A stretch of DNA of 64,000 nt from Ideonella paludis (GCF_018069865.1 NZ_JAGQDG010000007.1:124001-188000), one strand, 5' to 3'. Counted from the first letter of the stretch, positions 17,136 through 26,935 are shown. Notes: generated by a model from the letters alone, not told the origin. Program-made: numbers and translations.

Positions 17136-18047
17136 TTACTCGATGTTTTGAACCTGCTCGCGCATCTGTTCGATCAAGACCTTCATCTCCACCGAGATGC
17201 CGGTCAGCTCCAGCGCGGCAGATTTAGAGCCCAAGGTATTGGCTTCGCGGTGCAGCTCTTGGATCAGGAAGTCCAGGCGCTTACCCAGCTCGCCACCAGC
17301 CGTCAGCAAACGCTCGATCTCGTCCAAATGTGCCTTGAGGCGAGAGAGCTCTTCAGCCACATCAATGCGGATGGCAAAGGCGGCGGCTTCCGACAATGCG
17401 CGCTCGCGGGCGGACTCGGCTGTCATCGCATGGCCGGCGCCAGCGCTTTGCAAGGCTTCGTTCCAGCGCTCCAAGAAGCGCTCCTGCTGGCGCTTGACCA
17501 CCAGCGGCACCTGGGGCTCGGCCTGGGCGGCCAGCTCGCGCAGCTTGTGCACGCGCTCCATCAGGATCTGCACCAGACGCTCACCTTCGCGGCTGCGGGC
17601 CTCGCGCAGCGCGGTCAGCCCCTCGCGGGCGGCGGCCAGTGTCAATTCGTCCCACTGCGGGGCAGCCGTGGGCGCGGCGCTGCCGCGGCACCATTGCAAG
17701 GCCTCATGCACGCTCAAGGGCTTGGCCTTGGGCAGCCAGGCGGCCACGGAAGACTCCATGCGCGCCAAGCGGTTGAGCTGCTCAGAGCTGGGCTGCGGCA
17801 GACCTTCGTCGGCAGCGCGGCCTAGGGCGGCGCGGACCTCCACCTTGCCGCGCTTGAGACCACCCACCAGGAGGTCGCGCAAAGCGGGCTCCAAGTGGCG
17901 CAACTCGTCGGGTAAGCGGAAGGCGATGTCGAGGAAGCGGCTGTTGACCGAACGCAGCTCGACGGTGACGCCGGGCTGGGTGGGAACTTCCTCATTCCGG
18001 GGGGCGGCAGCGGCGCTGGCGAACCCGGTCATGCTGTAAACTGGCAT
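17136..18047 (-). CDS. yicC: YicC/YloC family endoribonuclease
   Basis: 303 residues from ATG 18047. It starts with the family signature [12 protein letters not shown], includes [20 protein letters not shown] in the N-terminal domain, and ends in the conserved C-terminal [20 protein letters not shown] and [16 protein letters not shown]-like helices (here [16 protein letters not shown]). Family members are hexameric RNA-cleaving proteins linked to stationary-phase survival. The frame stays open to 18116, but that would run through the divergent kinase start and lacks homology, so 18047 is chosen. Confidence 0.93.
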   Translation of the reverse strand: MPVYSMTGFASAAAAPRNEEVPTQPGVTVELRSVNSRFLDIAFRLPDELRHLEPALRDLLVGGLKRGKVEVRAALGRAADEGLPQPSSEQLNRLARMESSVAAWLPKAKPLSVHEALQWCRGSAAPTAAPQWDELTLAAAREGLTALREARSREGERLVQILMERVHKLRELAAQAEPQVPLVVKRQQERFLERWNEALQSAGAGHAMTAESARERALSEAAAFAIRIDVAEELSRLKAHLDEIERLLTAGGELGKRLDFLIQELHREANTLGSKSAALELTGISVEMKVLIEQMREQVQNIE

Positions 18048-18052
18048 GGAGC

Positions 18053-18069
18053 TTTTGCACCTAGCAAAA
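18053..18069. repeat. Inverted repeat in the 31-base gap between yicC and the kinase gene
   Basis: TTTTGC (18053-18058) and GCAAAA (18064-18069) are perfect inverted arms around ACCTA. It fills the centre of the divergent gap and could be an operator or an RNA hairpin in either leader. Confidence 0.4.
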
Positions 18070-18078
18070 ACAAGGATT

Positions 18079-19047
18079 ATGTCAAAGCCTAAACCAGCCC
18101 CGTTGCCCGCGGGCACAGTGGTCGGTGGCTACCAGATCGTCAAGAAACTGGCGGCCGGCGGTTTTGGTGTGGTTTACCTCGCCGAAGACGAAGGTCGGCA
18201 CCATGTGGCGCTCAAAGAGTACCTACCGGCGTCTCTGGCCGAGCGATCGGCAGGCGAGCTGATTCCACGCGTCAAGCCGGAAAAGCAGCCCCTGTATCGC
18301 CTGGGCCTGAAGAGCTTCTTCGAAGAAGGGCGCTCGCTCGCCCAGATTTCTCACCCGAGCGTGGTCTCGGTGCTGAATTTCTTCCGCGAGAACGAAACCG
18401 TCTATATGGTGATGAACTACTTGCAGGGCGATACCCTGCAGGACTTCATCATCACGGCCCGCGATTTGAAGCGCGAAAAGGTATTCCGCGAGTCCACCAT
18501 TCGCAGCCTGTTCGACGAGATCTTGCGCGGCTTGCGCATCGTGCATCAGCACAAGATGCTGCACCTGGACATCAAGCCGGCCAATATCTTCATCACCAAC
18601 GACAACCGCGCGGTGCTGCTCGATTTCGGCGCGGCGCGCGAAGTGCTGTCCAAAGAGGGCAATTTCATCCGTCCCATGTACACGCCGGGCTTTGCGGCCC
18701 CCGAGATGTACCGCCGCGATGGGGCCTTAGGCCCGTGGACGGACATCTACGCGATTGGGGCTTGCCTCTATGCCTGCATGCAGGGCTACCCGCCCAACGA
18801 TGCCCCGCAACGCATCGAGAAAGACCGCCTGCCGCTGTCGCTCTCGCGCTTGCGCAACACCTACTCTGACAACCTCATCGAGGTGACCGAGTGGTGCATG
18901 TCGTTGGACCCGCTGTCCCGACCGCAAAGCGTGTTTGCCCTGCAAAAAGAGCTCTCGCGTGAGACCGAGCGCCGCTACACCTCGCTGAGCTTCACCGAGC
19001 GCTTGAAGCTGCAGATCGAGAATTTGAAATCGGGGGCACGCAGCTAA
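18079..19047 (+). CDS. Hanks-type serine/threonine protein kinase
   Basis: 322 residues from ATG 18079 (AAGGA just upstream; the ATG at 18046 would overlap yicC). The kinase domain spans residues about 15-280: glycine loop LAAGGFGVVYLAED, catalytic lysine in VALKEYLP, catalytic loop HLDIKPANIF, metal-binding LLDFGAAR, and activation segment TPGFAAPEMY. The usual HRD arginine is leucine (HLD), so activation-loop control may differ. There is no transmembrane helix and no PASTA or sensor domain, so it is a short soluble kinase. The PP2C phosphatase gene follows after 35 bases and is the natural antagonist. Confidence 0.92.
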   Translation: MSKPKPAPLPAGTVVGGYQIVKKLAAGGFGVVYLAEDEGRHHVALKEYLPASLAERSAGELIPRVKPEKQPLYRLGLKSFFEEGRSLAQISHPSVVSVLNFFRENETVYMVMNYLQGDTLQDFIITARDLKREKVFRESTIRSLFDEILRGLRIVHQHKMLHLDIKPANIFITNDNRAVLLDFGAAREVLSKEGNFIRPMYTPGFAAPEMYRRDGALGPWTDIYAIGACLYACMQGYPPNDAPQRIEKDRLPLSLSRLRNTYSDNLIEVTEWCMSLDPLSRPQSVFALQKELSRETERRYTSLSFTERLKLQIENLKSGARS

Positions 19048-19082
19048 GGGCTGCGTTCTCCCACTAGCCAGCACATGCCATC

Positions 19083-19994
19083 ATGAGGTTCTCCGTCTAC
19101 CAAGTCAGCCGCAAGGGCGGGCGCGAAAAGAACGAAGATCGCATGGGCTATTGCTACACGCGAGATGCCGGCCTGTTCGCTTTGGCCGATGGCATGGGCG
19201 GCCACCCTGAGGGCGAGGTCGCGGCTCAGTTGGCGCTGCAGACCATGGCGGCCGCGTTCCAGCGCGAGGCCAAGCCGCAGTTGAAGAACCCACTGCGTTT
19301 TTTGCAGGAGTCCATCCTCGCTGGGCACTATCAACTGCTGCGCTACGCCACAGACAAGTCACTGGTCGATACACCGCGCACCACCATGGTGGGCTGCCTG
19401 ATGCAAGGTGCCACCGCTTATTGGGCCCATTGCGGTGACTCGCGCCTCTACCTCGTGCGAGATGGCGTCTTGTTGGCCCGCACCCGCGACCACTCCTACA
19501 CCGAGCTGCAAGAGACCTTGTCCCAGGTGGTGCCCATTGATGCGCGCTTCAACCGCTCGGTCTTGTTTACGTGTTTGGGCAGTCCCGGCAAGCCGGTAAT
19601 CGACACCGTCGGCCCCATTCAGATGCAGGCGGGCGACCGGGTGCTGCTGTGCTCGGACGGTTTGTGGAGCGTGTTGAGCGACGATGAAATCGTCAGCACG
19701 TTTGCGGCGCGCCCCATTTCTGACGGGGTGCCCGAACTGGTCGAGCAGGCCTTGCGCCAAGGTGGCCCGCACTGCGACAACGTCACCGTCTTGGCGGTGG
19801 AGTGGGAAGCGGCTGAAGACCGCGACAGCCTGTCAGGCGTGTCCACCCAGTCTTTGGGCGAGGATGTTTTTGCCTCGACCATTCAAGCCAGCATGGCCGA
19901 TGCGACGCTGCCTGATTTGGACGAGGCCGAAATCGAGCGCTCCATTCGCGAAATCAACGAGGCCATTCAGCGCACCTCCAAAAAGGGGCGCTAG
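19083..19994 (+). CDS. PP2C-family serine/threonine protein phosphatase
   Basis: 303 residues. The PP2C metal-binding motifs are all present: GGREKNEDRMG near the start, ALADGMGGHPEGE (DGxxGH), AHCGDSRLYLVR, LLCSDGLWSVLSDDE and GGPHCDNVTVLAVEW. A catalytic domain of about 245 residues is followed by an acidic tail of roughly 55 residues (for example LDEAEIERSIREIN). It should reverse the phosphorylation made by the adjacent kinase. No membrane segment is seen. Confidence 0.93.
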   Translation: MRFSVYQVSRKGGREKNEDRMGYCYTRDAGLFALADGMGGHPEGEVAAQLALQTMAAAFQREAKPQLKNPLRFLQESILAGHYQLLRYATDKSLVDTPRTTMVGCLMQGATAYWAHCGDSRLYLVRDGVLLARTRDHSYTELQETLSQVVPIDARFNRSVLFTCLGSPGKPVIDTVGPIQMQAGDRVLLCSDGLWSVLSDDEIVSTFAARPISDGVPELVEQALRQGGPHCDNVTVLAVEWEAAEDRDSLSGVSTQSLGEDVFASTIQASMADATLPDLDEAEIERSIREINEAIQRTSKKGR

Positions 19995-20060
19995 CCTTCC
20001 CGGGCGCACGGGCTGCCACAAGCCCCTGATGCGCTGCATTCACCATTGACAGGAATTCTC

Positions 20061-20804
20061 ATGACCTTCGTCCGCCCCTTGGGCCGTCCGGCCGATGCTT
20101 TGCGCCCCCTTCGCATCACGCGGGGCTACACCCGCCACGCCGAGGGCTCGGTCCTGATCGAGTTTGGCCAGACGCGGGTGCTGTGCACCGCATCGGTGGA
20201 AGAACGTGTGCCGCCCCACAAGAAGGGCAGCGGCGAAGGCTGGGTCACGGCTGAATACGGCATGCTGCCGCGCGCCACGCACACCCGCTCCAGCCGCGAA
20301 GCGGCCAAGGGCAAGCAGACTGGCCGCACCCAAGAGATCCAGCGCCTGATCGGCCGCTCCCTGCGTGCTGTGTTCGACCTGGCTGCCTTGGGCGAGCGCA
20401 CCATCACCTTGGATTGCGACGTGCTGCAAGCCGATGGCGGCACCCGCACGGCGGCCATCACCGGGGCCTTTGTGGCGGCGCAAGACGCCGTGAACCAACT
20501 CTTGGCCAGCGGCGCACTGAGCAGCAACCCCATTCGCGACCATGTGGCCGCGATCTCGGTGGGCATCGTCCAAGGCACGCCGCTGCTGGATCTGGAGTAC
20601 GTCGAAGACTCAGCCTGCGACACCGACATGAATGTGGTGATGACCGGTGCCGGTGGCTTTGTGGAAGTGCAAGGCACAGCCGAGGGCGTGGCCTTCAGCC
20701 GGGCTGAGATGGGCACGCTGCTGGACTTGGCGACTGCTGGGATTGCCACCTTGGTGCAAGCCCAGAAGACTGCTCTCGCGCAGCCGCTGCCCGCACAAGA
20801 CTGA
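20061..20804 (+). CDS. rph: Ribonuclease PH
   Basis: 247 residues from ATG 20061, preceded by AGGA at 20051. RNase PH signatures are [20 protein letters not shown] at the start, [13 protein letters not shown]-like [32 protein letters not shown] and the catalytic [20 protein letters not shown]. It trims tRNA 3' ends by phosphorolysis. rdgB and hemW follow without gaps, an arrangement common in Burkholderiales. Confidence 0.96.
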   Translation: MTFVRPLGRPADALRPLRITRGYTRHAEGSVLIEFGQTRVLCTASVEERVPPHKKGSGEGWVTAEYGMLPRATHTRSSREAAKGKQTGRTQEIQRLIGRSLRAVFDLAALGERTITLDCDVLQADGGTRTAAITGAFVAAQDAVNQLLASGALSSNPIRDHVAAISVGIVQGTPLLDLEYVEDSACDTDMNVVMTGAGGFVEVQGTAEGVAFSRAEMGTLLDLATAGIATLVQAQKTALAQPLPAQD

Positions 20805-20822
20805 TTGAGCAAGGGCTGCAAG

Positions 20823-21458
20823 ATGAAGCTGGTGCTGGCCTCGAACAATGCCAAAAAGCTCAAAGAGCTGAGCGCGCTGCTGGGCGCCTTGCCCTTGAGC
20901 CTGGTCACCCAAGGCTCCATGGGCGTGGCCGAGACCGAGGAGCCCCACATCACCTTCATCGAGAACGCCCTGGCCAAAGCCCGCCATGCGGCGGCGGCCA
21001 CCGGCCTGCCTGCGCTGGCGGATGACTCCGGCCTGTGTGTGGATGCGCTGGGCGGTGCGCCCGGCGTGCAAAGCGCGGTTTATGCGCCTTTCACCGCGCC
21101 GCCAGCGGCGGAGCGAGAGGCGCTCAGAGCCCTGCAAGATGCCGCCAACAACCAACTGCTGCTGAGCCGGCTGCAAGGCCAGGCTCAGCGCCGGGCCAGC
21201 TTTGTCTGCGCACTGGTGGCCATTCGCTCGGCCGACGACCCGGAGCCCTTGATCGCCTTTGGCCGCTGGCAGGGCGAGATCTTGCGCGCGCCGCAAGGGG
21301 AGGGTGGCTTTGGCTATGACCCGCTGATGTTCATTCCTGCTTTCGGCTGCACCGTGGCGGCGCTGGACTCTGCCACCAAGAATGCGCACAGCCACCGTGC
21401 GCTGGCGGCGGCCCAACTGTTGGGCTTGATGCAAAGCGCCTGGGGCTTGGGCCAATGA
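20823..21458 (+). CDS. rdgB: XTP/dITP (non-canonical purine NTP) pyrophosphatase
   Basis: 211 residues from ATG 20823; a TTG at 20805 would add six residues. Ham1/RdgB motifs are LVLASNNAKKLKEL, ITFIENALAKARHAA, PALADDSGLCVDALGGAPGV and GEGGFGYDPLMFIP. It hydrolyses ITP, dITP and XTP to keep damaged purines out of nucleic acids. The last codons overlap the hemW start by 4 bases. Confidence 0.95.
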   Translation: MKLVLASNNAKKLKELSALLGALPLSLVTQGSMGVAETEEPHITFIENALAKARHAAAATGLPALADDSGLCVDALGGAPGVQSAVYAPFTAPPAAEREALRALQDAANNQLLLSRLQGQAQRRASFVCALVAIRSADDPEPLIAFGRWQGEILRAPQGEGGFGYDPLMFIPAFGCTVAALDSATKNAHSHRALAAAQLLGLMQSAWGLGQ

Positions 21459-22696
21459 ATGGCGAGGCGCTGGTCCAGCGCTACCTGCGCCCCGGCACCT
21501 TGCAACTGGGCGCACCGCCGCCGCTGTCCGTGTATGTGCACCTGCCGTGGTGCCTCAAAAAATGCCCGTACTGCGACTTCAATTCGCATGAGTTCAAAGG
21601 CATTCGGCTGTCGCCCGCCGAAGCCGCGGAAGACACCCTGCCCGAAGCCCGCTACCTGGACGCGCTGCGTGCCGACCTGGAGGCCAGCTTGCCGCTGGTG
21701 TGGGGGCGCTCGGTGCACTCCATCTTCATTGGCGGAGGCACGCCCAGCTTGTTCTCGCCCGAGGCCATTGCCCGCCTGCTCAGTGACATCCGTTTGCTGC
21801 TGCCCCTGTTGCCGGGCTGCGAGATCACCATGGAGGCCAACCCCGGCACCTTCGAGAAAGACCGTTTTCGGGCCTATCGGGCGGCCGGTGTCACGCGTTT
21901 GTCGATTGGCGTGCAGAGCTTTGACGATGCGAAGCTCCAGGCCCTGGGCCGTGTCCATGATGGCGCCCAAGCCCGCGCCGCCGTGGCCGAGGCGGCGGCC
22001 TGCTTTGACACCTTCAACCTCGACCTGATGTATGCCCTGCCAGGGCAGACGGCGGATGACTTGGCCCAAGACCTCAGCACGGCGCTGAGCTTTGCCCCGC
22101 CGCATCTCTCGCTCTACCACCTGACGCTGGAACCGAATACCGTCTTCGCCAATCACCCTCCGGTGCTGCCCGATGACGATGTCAGTGCTGACATGCTGGA
22201 TCAGGTGGTGGCCACCACCGCGGCCGCGGGGCTGCAGCGCTATGAGGTCTCCGCCTATGCCCGCAGCGGCCACCGCTGCACGCACAACCTGAACTACTGG
22301 CAGTTCGGCGACTACCTGGGCCTGGGCGCTGGCGCGCATGGCAAGCTGAGCTACCCTCATCGTGTGGTGCGTCAGGTCAAATGGCGCGAGCCGGCGACCT
22401 ATATGCGTGAGGCCTTGGCCGGCAAAGCCTGCTCCAATGATGAAGAGGTTGCACGCAAGGCATTGCCCTTCGAGTTCATGCTCAACACCTTGCGCTTGCG
22501 TGACGGTTTTGAGGAGGCCTTGTTCCAAGAGCGCACCGGCTTGCCGCCCTCGGCGATCAGCCAAGGCTTGGCCCAGGCCCAGGCCAAGGGCTTGCTAGAG
22601 CGTCAGATGAGTGAGTCGGGCGTGGTGTGGCGCCCCACCGAGCGTGGCTTTGATTTCTTGAGCGACCTGCAGGCCTTGTTCCTCCCCCCAGCTTGA
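21455..22696 (+). CDS. hemW: Radical SAM protein HemW (coproporphyrinogen-oxidase-like haem chaperone)
   Basis: 413 residues. The radical-SAM cluster motif is C33-x3-C37-x2-C40 (VHLPWCLKKCPYCDFNSH). GGGTPSLF and TMEANPGTFEKDRF are conserved SAM-binding segments, and the C-terminal HemN-type domain follows (residues about 300-405). HemW proteins bind haem and are thought to insert it into respiratory proteins; true HemN-specific residues cannot be judged here. Overlaps rdgB by 4 bases. Confidence 0.92.
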   Translation: MNGEALVQRYLRPGTLQLGAPPPLSVYVHLPWCLKKCPYCDFNSHEFKGIRLSPAEAAEDTLPEARYLDALRADLEASLPLVWGRSVHSIFIGGGTPSLFSPEAIARLLSDIRLLLPLLPGCEITMEANPGTFEKDRFRAYRAAGVTRLSIGVQSFDDAKLQALGRVHDGAQARAAVAEAAACFDTFNLDLMYALPGQTADDLAQDLSTALSFAPPHLSLYHLTLEPNTVFANHPPVLPDDDVSADMLDQVVATTAAAGLQRYEVSAYARSGHRCTHNLNYWQFGDYLGLGAGAHGKLSYPHRVVRQVKWREPATYMREALAGKACSNDEEVARKALPFEFMLNTLRLRDGFEEALFQERTGLPPSAISQGLAQAQAKGLLERQMSESGVVWRPTERGFDFLSDLQALFLPPA

Positions 22697-22847
22697 GGGG
22701 CTGGCTCGCGAAGCTGTGTCACGCGCCTTTCACACGGCGCGAGCATCATGTGGGTTTTGGGGCTTGATGCCCATCAACAATCCCGTTAGGGTCAAGCCGT
22801 GCGGCACCGTGACGCACGACAAAACCTCATCGTTGGAAGGAACACTC

Positions 22848-23981
22848 ATGAACGCTCGACTCTTGTGGGCCGCCTTGGCCTTGGCTGCATTGCAGGCCTG
22901 CGGCGGTGGTGACGACCCCCGCTACAACACACTCAGCGGCGAAGCGCCGCTGGTCATCGGCCACCGTGGTGCCTCGGGCGAGCGGCCTGAGCACACCTTG
23001 GAGAGCTACCAACTGGCCATTGACCAAGGGGCTGACTTCATTGAGCCTGATCTGGTGCTGACGGCCGATGGCGAAATGATCGCCCGCCATGAGCCCATGC
23101 TGGACAGCACCACCGACGTGGCCGCCAAGTTCCCGGCCAGCCGCATGAGCACCAAGATGGTCGATGGTGTGCCGACCACCGCCTACTTTGCCAGCGACTT
23201 CACGCTGGCGGAGATCAAGACCTTGCGTGCCGTGCAATCGCGGGCCAGCCGCTCGCAAGCGTATAACGGCCAATTCGGCATCCCTACTTTGGCCGAAGTC
23301 ATCACCCTGGCCAAGAATGCCAGCGCCAAGACAGGGCGCACGGTGGGCATCTATCCGGAAGTCAAGCACTCCACCTTCCACGATGGCTTGTTCGGCAGCC
23401 ATGTGTTTGAAGACAAGCTGGTCAGCATGCTGCACCTGGCTTATGGCAACACCCGCACGGCGCCGGTGTTCATCCAATCCTTTGAAGTCAGCAACTTGCA
23501 ATACCTCAACACCAAGACCGACATCCGCTTGGTGCAGTTGATTGATGCCGATGACGTGAACAAAGACGGCAGCATGTCCTTGGTGGCGCCTTACCGCCAG
23601 CCTTATGACTTTGTGGTGAAGGGCGATGCGCGTCTGTTCTCAGACCTGCTCACCAGCAGCGGCCTTGATTTTGTGAAGACCTATGCGGACGCCGTCGGGC
23701 CTTGGAAGCCCTATCTGGTCAAGACGGTGGATGACGGCGTGGAGCGCACGGGCGACACGACGCTGAGCATCAACGACCGTCGCGTGGATGGCAGCACCGG
23801 CGTGGTGGAGCTGGCGCACAGCAAGGGCTTGCTGGTCTACACCTGGACCTTCCGCAATGATGCCTCGGGCTATGGCTTCAAAGACCCGCAGGCCGAGATG
23901 CGCTACTACATGAGCCTGGGTTTGGATGGGGTCTTCACAGACTTCCCCGCCACGGGCGTGGCGGCGCGCAACGGCTTGTGA
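22848..23981 (+). CDS. Glycerophosphodiester phosphodiesterase, lipoprotein
   Basis: 377 residues from ATG 22848, preceded by GGAAGG at a good distance. The N-terminus is a lipoprotein signal: ALALAALQACGGG, with lipobox LQAC. The GDPD active site is visible: VIGHRGASGERPEHTL (H and R binding phosphate) and IEPDLVLTADGEMIARHEP (E, D metal ligands and second H). Later, GIYPEVKHS supplies another metal-binding glutamate. It should cleave glycerophosphodiesters to glycerol-3-phosphate at the periplasmic face of a membrane. About 150 bases separate it from hemW, so it probably has its own promoter. Confidence 0.92.
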   Translation: MNARLLWAALALAALQACGGGDDPRYNTLSGEAPLVIGHRGASGERPEHTLESYQLAIDQGADFIEPDLVLTADGEMIARHEPMLDSTTDVAAKFPASRMSTKMVDGVPTTAYFASDFTLAEIKTLRAVQSRASRSQAYNGQFGIPTLAEVITLAKNASAKTGRTVGIYPEVKHSTFHDGLFGSHVFEDKLVSMLHLAYGNTRTAPVFIQSFEVSNLQYLNTKTDIRLVQLIDADDVNKDGSMSLVAPYRQPYDFVVKGDARLFSDLLTSSGLDFVKTYADAVGPWKPYLVKTVDDGVERTGDTTLSINDRRVDGSTGVVELAHSKGLLVYTWTFRNDASGYGFKDPQAEMRYYMSLGLDGVFTDFPATGVAARNGL

Positions 23982-24000
23982 GCGCAGGCCTGACACGTTG

Positions 24001-24030
24001 AAGAGGAGGGCAGCCAGGGCTGCCCTCTTT
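24001..24030. terminator. Bidirectional terminator between the phosphodiesterase gene and cheB
   Basis: GAGGGCAGC (24006-24014) pairs with GCTGCCCTC (24019-24027) with a 4-base loop. TTT follows on the plus strand, and an A/G-rich stretch precedes it. It lies midway between the convergent stops. Confidence 0.75.
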
Positions 24031-24035
24031 CGCAT

Positions 24036-25160
24036 TCAAACGCGATGCAGCGTCGCACCGTGAGCGGCGCGCAGCTTGTCGATCAAGTGGCCGGCAATCT
24101 GGTTGAGCGGCAGCACCTCGTCGGCCGCACCATGGTTGATCGCCTCTCGCGGCATGCCAAACACCACGCAGCTGGCTTCGTTTTGGCAGATGTTGAAGGC
24201 CCCGGCGTCCCGCATGGCCTTCATGGCCTTGGCGCCATCGGCGCCCATCCCTGTCAGCATGATGCCGAAGGCGTTGGGCCCGACCACTCGAGCGGCAGAT
24301 TCAAACAGCACTTCCACACTTGGTTTGTGGCGGTTGACGGGCTCACCGTCGCGCACCCGGGCCACATAGTTGGCGCCCGAGCGCTCGACAGATAGATGCA
24401 AGCCACCCGGTGCGATGTAGGCGTGGCCTGGCAGGATGCGCTCGCCATCGGTCGCCTCTTTCACACGAATCTTGCACAGCCCATCCAAGCGCGTGGCGTA
24501 GCTCTTGGTGAAGCCTGGCGGCATGTGCTGGGTGATCACCACGGCAGGAGAGTCAGGCGGCAAGTTGACCAGCACTTCCTTGGTGGCTTCGGTGCCACCC
24601 GTCGAGGCGCCGATGAAGATGATCTTTTCGGTGGAGACGCGGCCCAGCGGCGCGCTGGGTTTGGCGGTGGCGGCTGGGCTTGCGCTGGCGGCGCTCGACG
24701 CGGCGGCTGTGCCAGCGGCCGCCACAGCCGCAGTCACCGAGGGTGGTGGGCGGTGGACATGGGCTTTGGAGGCGATCCTCACCTTGTCCGTGATCTCTTC
24801 GGCCAGGATCTTCAAGCCATCCGCAATGCCAATCTTGGGCTTGGCCACAAAGTCAACAGCACCGAGTTCCAAGGCCCGCATGGTGACTTCGGCGCCGCGC
24901 TCGGTCAGCGTGGACACCATCACCACCGGCATGGGGCGCAAGCGCATCAGCTTGGACAAGAAGTCGATGCCGTCCATGCGCGGCATCTCCACATCCAGGG
25001 TGATGACGTCTGGGTTCAGGTTGCGAATCATCTCGCGGGCGATGAACGGGTCGGCGGCCGCGCCAACGCAGGTCATGTCCGGTTGGCGATTGATGATCTC
25101 GCTCAATATGCTGCGCACCAGCGCTGAATCATCCACCACCACGACACGGGTCTTAGACAT
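24036..25160 (-). CDS. cheB: Chemotaxis protein-glutamate methylesterase CheB
   Basis: 374 residues. The receiver domain has acidic residues D10-D11 and phospho-acceptor D56 ([12 protein letters not shown]). An Ala/Pro-rich linker (residues about 145-185) leads to the methylesterase domain with catalytic Ser in [12 protein letters not shown], His in [10 protein letters not shown] and Asp in [12 protein letters not shown]. It removes methyl groups from, and deamidates, chemoreceptors when phosphorylated by CheA. The upstream cheD and cheR on the same strand give a complete adaptation module. Confidence 0.96.
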   Translation of the reverse strand: MSKTRVVVVDDSALVRSILSEIINRQPDMTCVGAAADPFIAREMIRNLNPDVITLDVEMPRMDGIDFLSKLMRLRPMPVVMVSTLTERGAEVTMRALELGAVDFVAKPKIGIADGLKILAEEITDKVRIASKAHVHRPPPSVTAAVAAAGTAAASSAASASPAATAKPSAPLGRVSTEKIIFIGASTGGTEATKEVLVNLPPDSPAVVITQHMPPGFTKSYATRLDGLCKIRVKEATDGERILPGHAYIAPGGLHLSVERSGANYVARVRDGEPVNRHKPSVEVLFESAARVVGPNAFGIMLTGMGADGAKAMKAMRDAGAFNICQNEASCVVFGMPREAINHGAADEVLPLNQIAGHLIDKLRAAHGATLHRV

Positions 25161-25196
25161 AGCTTGAAGCTCCTGAGCAGGTTTTGGTTTTGGTGT

Positions 25197-25865
25197 TTAG
25201 AACAAGTCCACAGAGCCGCCGCCTGTGGTGGCGGGGGCGGCATTCTGCGCGGCGAGTTTGTCTTGGGCGACCAGTGCCTCGGCATTGGCCGGCGCTAAGC
25301 GCTTGACCATGGCCTTGCCGCTGGCCGGCAGGAAGCAGACCTTGCGCGGATAGATGTCCAGCACGTCTTTGGAGACGATGGGAATGCGCTCGGTGCTGAG
25401 GAACTCGGTGACGAACTTGGTGTTGCGCTCGCCGACATTGATGCTGTTCATGCCACTGATGACGGCGCCGCCGCCAAAGATCTTGGCCTCCATGCTCAAG
25501 CGTGAGGCGCCGCGCTTCATCATCTCGTTGATCAACAACTCCATCGCGTAGGTGCCGTAGCGGCCGGAGTCTCCAGCGCCCTCAGGCAACATGAAGTGGT
25601 TCATACCGCCAATGCGCCGGTCGCGGTCCCAGATGCAGGCCGCGATACAGGAGCCCAAAGTGGTCATCACCAGAATGTCTTCGGTGTCGACGTAGTACTC
25701 GCCGGGCAAGACTTTGACGGCCTCATTGCCAAAGTGCGCGTCGTAATAAAAGAACGACGCTTCACCGGCCCGACGAGGCTGTGACTTCAGCTTCTCAAGG
25801 CGCTGATTGCGCCCACCGATCGCTGGAGACTTGGTGTGGCTGGCAGTGTTCAGCGGTGGATTCAT
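25197..25865 (-). CDS. cheD: Chemoreceptor glutamine deamidase CheD
   Basis: 222 residues from ATG 25865 (the frame extends upstream, but that would overlap the end of cheR). The catalytic cysteine is in VMTTLGSCIAACIWD and the histidine in GGMNHFMLPEG, as in CheD deamidases. INVGERNTKFVTEFL is also conserved. It deamidates receptor glutamines, and in some bacteria works with CheC. Spacing: 36 bases to cheB and 40 bases from cheR. Confidence 0.94.
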   Translation of the reverse strand: MNPPLNTASHTKSPAIGGRNQRLEKLKSQPRRAGEASFFYYDAHFGNEAVKVLPGEYYVDTEDILVMTTLGSCIAACIWDRDRRIGGMNHFMLPEGAGDSGRYGTYAMELLINEMMKRGASRLSMEAKIFGGGAVISGMNSINVGERNTKFVTEFLSTERIPIVSKDVLDIYPRKVCFLPASGKAMVKRLAPANAEALVAQDKLAAQNAAPATTGGGSVDLF

Positions 25866-25905
25866 GGGCTGGCTTTGGTGAGTGTGGGGAGGCTCATGAA
25901 GGCAC

Positions 25906-26781
25906 TTAGGCCCGGCGATAAATGGTCTTGCCTTGCAGCGCAAACAAGTCGCGCGACTCGGTGAAGTTTTCAGAGTGACCGACGAAGAGCATGCCGCCGG
26001 GCTTCATCACCTGGTGGATGCGCTCCAGCACCTTGCGCTGGGTCGGGGGGTCGAAATAGATCATTACGTTGCGGCAGAACACCATGTCGAAAGGCTCGCC
26101 CAGGCTGCTCCACTGCGTGCTCATCAGATTGAAGGGCCGAAACTCGATGCAACGGCTCAGCTCTGGCTTGGCACGGATGAAGCCGGCGTTGCTGGCGGTG
26201 CCGCGCAAGAAATGTCTCTTCAGTCGCTCAGGGCTCAAGCCTCGTGAGTCGGCGGGGTAAACACCGCGCTGGGCCTGAGCCAGCACCTTGGTGTCAATGT
26301 CGCTGGCCAGCAGCTTGGCCTGGTGGCTGGCACCAAGCGCTTCAGTCAACACCATGGCGATGGAGTAAGGCTCTTCACCCGTTGAGGCGGCGCAGCACCA
26401 CACTCGCAAGGGGCCGGATGTGTGGCTGCGCAGCATCTCGGCCATGGCATGAAAGTGGTGCTCTTCCCGGAAAAAGGCGGTCAGGTTGGTGGTCAGGCTG
26501 TTGATGAATTCCTGCCACTCTTGCTCGCCGGCCGCACCGCTGGAGCGCTCCAGCCATTCCAGATAGGCGTGAAAGCTGGTGTGGTTGGTTTCTCTGAGGC
26601 GCCGCGAGAGGCGGCTGTAGACCATCGCGCGCTTGCCCTCGTGCAGGCTGATGCCGGCGCGCTGGTAAATCAGCTGCCGCACGCGCTCAAAGTCAGCCGC
26701 TGAGAAGCTGAACTCTTGGGCCGACCCATCGCTGAGGCCAGGGCTACTGGGGCGGGGTGGCGCATCGAGCAAACTGGACAT
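25906..26781 (-). CDS. cheR: Chemotaxis protein methyltransferase CheR
   Basis: 291 residues from ATG 26781; an upstream ATG at 26850 would add 23 residues without homology. The N-terminal helical domain (residues about 25-95) is followed by the SAM-dependent methyltransferase fold: VWCCAASTGEEPYSIAM, LASDIDTKVLAQAQRGVY and FDMVFCRNVMIYFD. The C-terminus LFVGHSENF is typical. It methylates receptor glutamates. First gene of the cheR-cheD-cheB run. Confidence 0.96.
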   Translation of the reverse strand: MSSLLDAPPRPSSPGLSDGSAQEFSFSAADFERVRQLIYQRAGISLHEGKRAMVYSRLSRRLRETNHTSFHAYLEWLERSSGAAGEQEWQEFINSLTTNLTAFFREEHHFHAMAEMLRSHTSGPLRVWCCAASTGEEPYSIAMVLTEALGASHQAKLLASDIDTKVLAQAQRGVYPADSRGLSPERLKRHFLRGTASNAGFIRAKPELSRCIEFRPFNLMSTQWSSLGEPFDMVFCRNVMIYFDPPTQRKVLERIHQVMKPGGMLFVGHSENFTESRDLFALQGKTIYRRA

Positions 26782-26907
26782 GGTGTGGAGGCGCAAAGTG
26801 GAAGGCCGCGACAAAAGCCTCGCAGCGGAGCTTGACCGAGAGTCTTGCAATGACCGGGCCCTTGCGGCGGCTGGAGTTGCAGGGCTTTCGGGGCCTTTAT
26901 CCCCGTC

Positions 26908-26935
26908 TTGAGCCGCTCCCCCCCGCTCCTATACT
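26908..26935 (+). promoter_or_regulatory. Candidate sigma-70 promoter of the GGDEF-ParA-haemoglobin operon
   Basis: TTGAGC (26908-26913) and TATACT (26930-26935) are separated by 16 bases. The -10 differs from consensus at one base. It lies 40 bases upstream of the GTG start at 26976. Confidence 0.5.

Noticed and set aside
21314-22564. A minus-strand open frame of 416 codons opposite hemW
   Set aside because: Shadow of the intact radical SAM gene.
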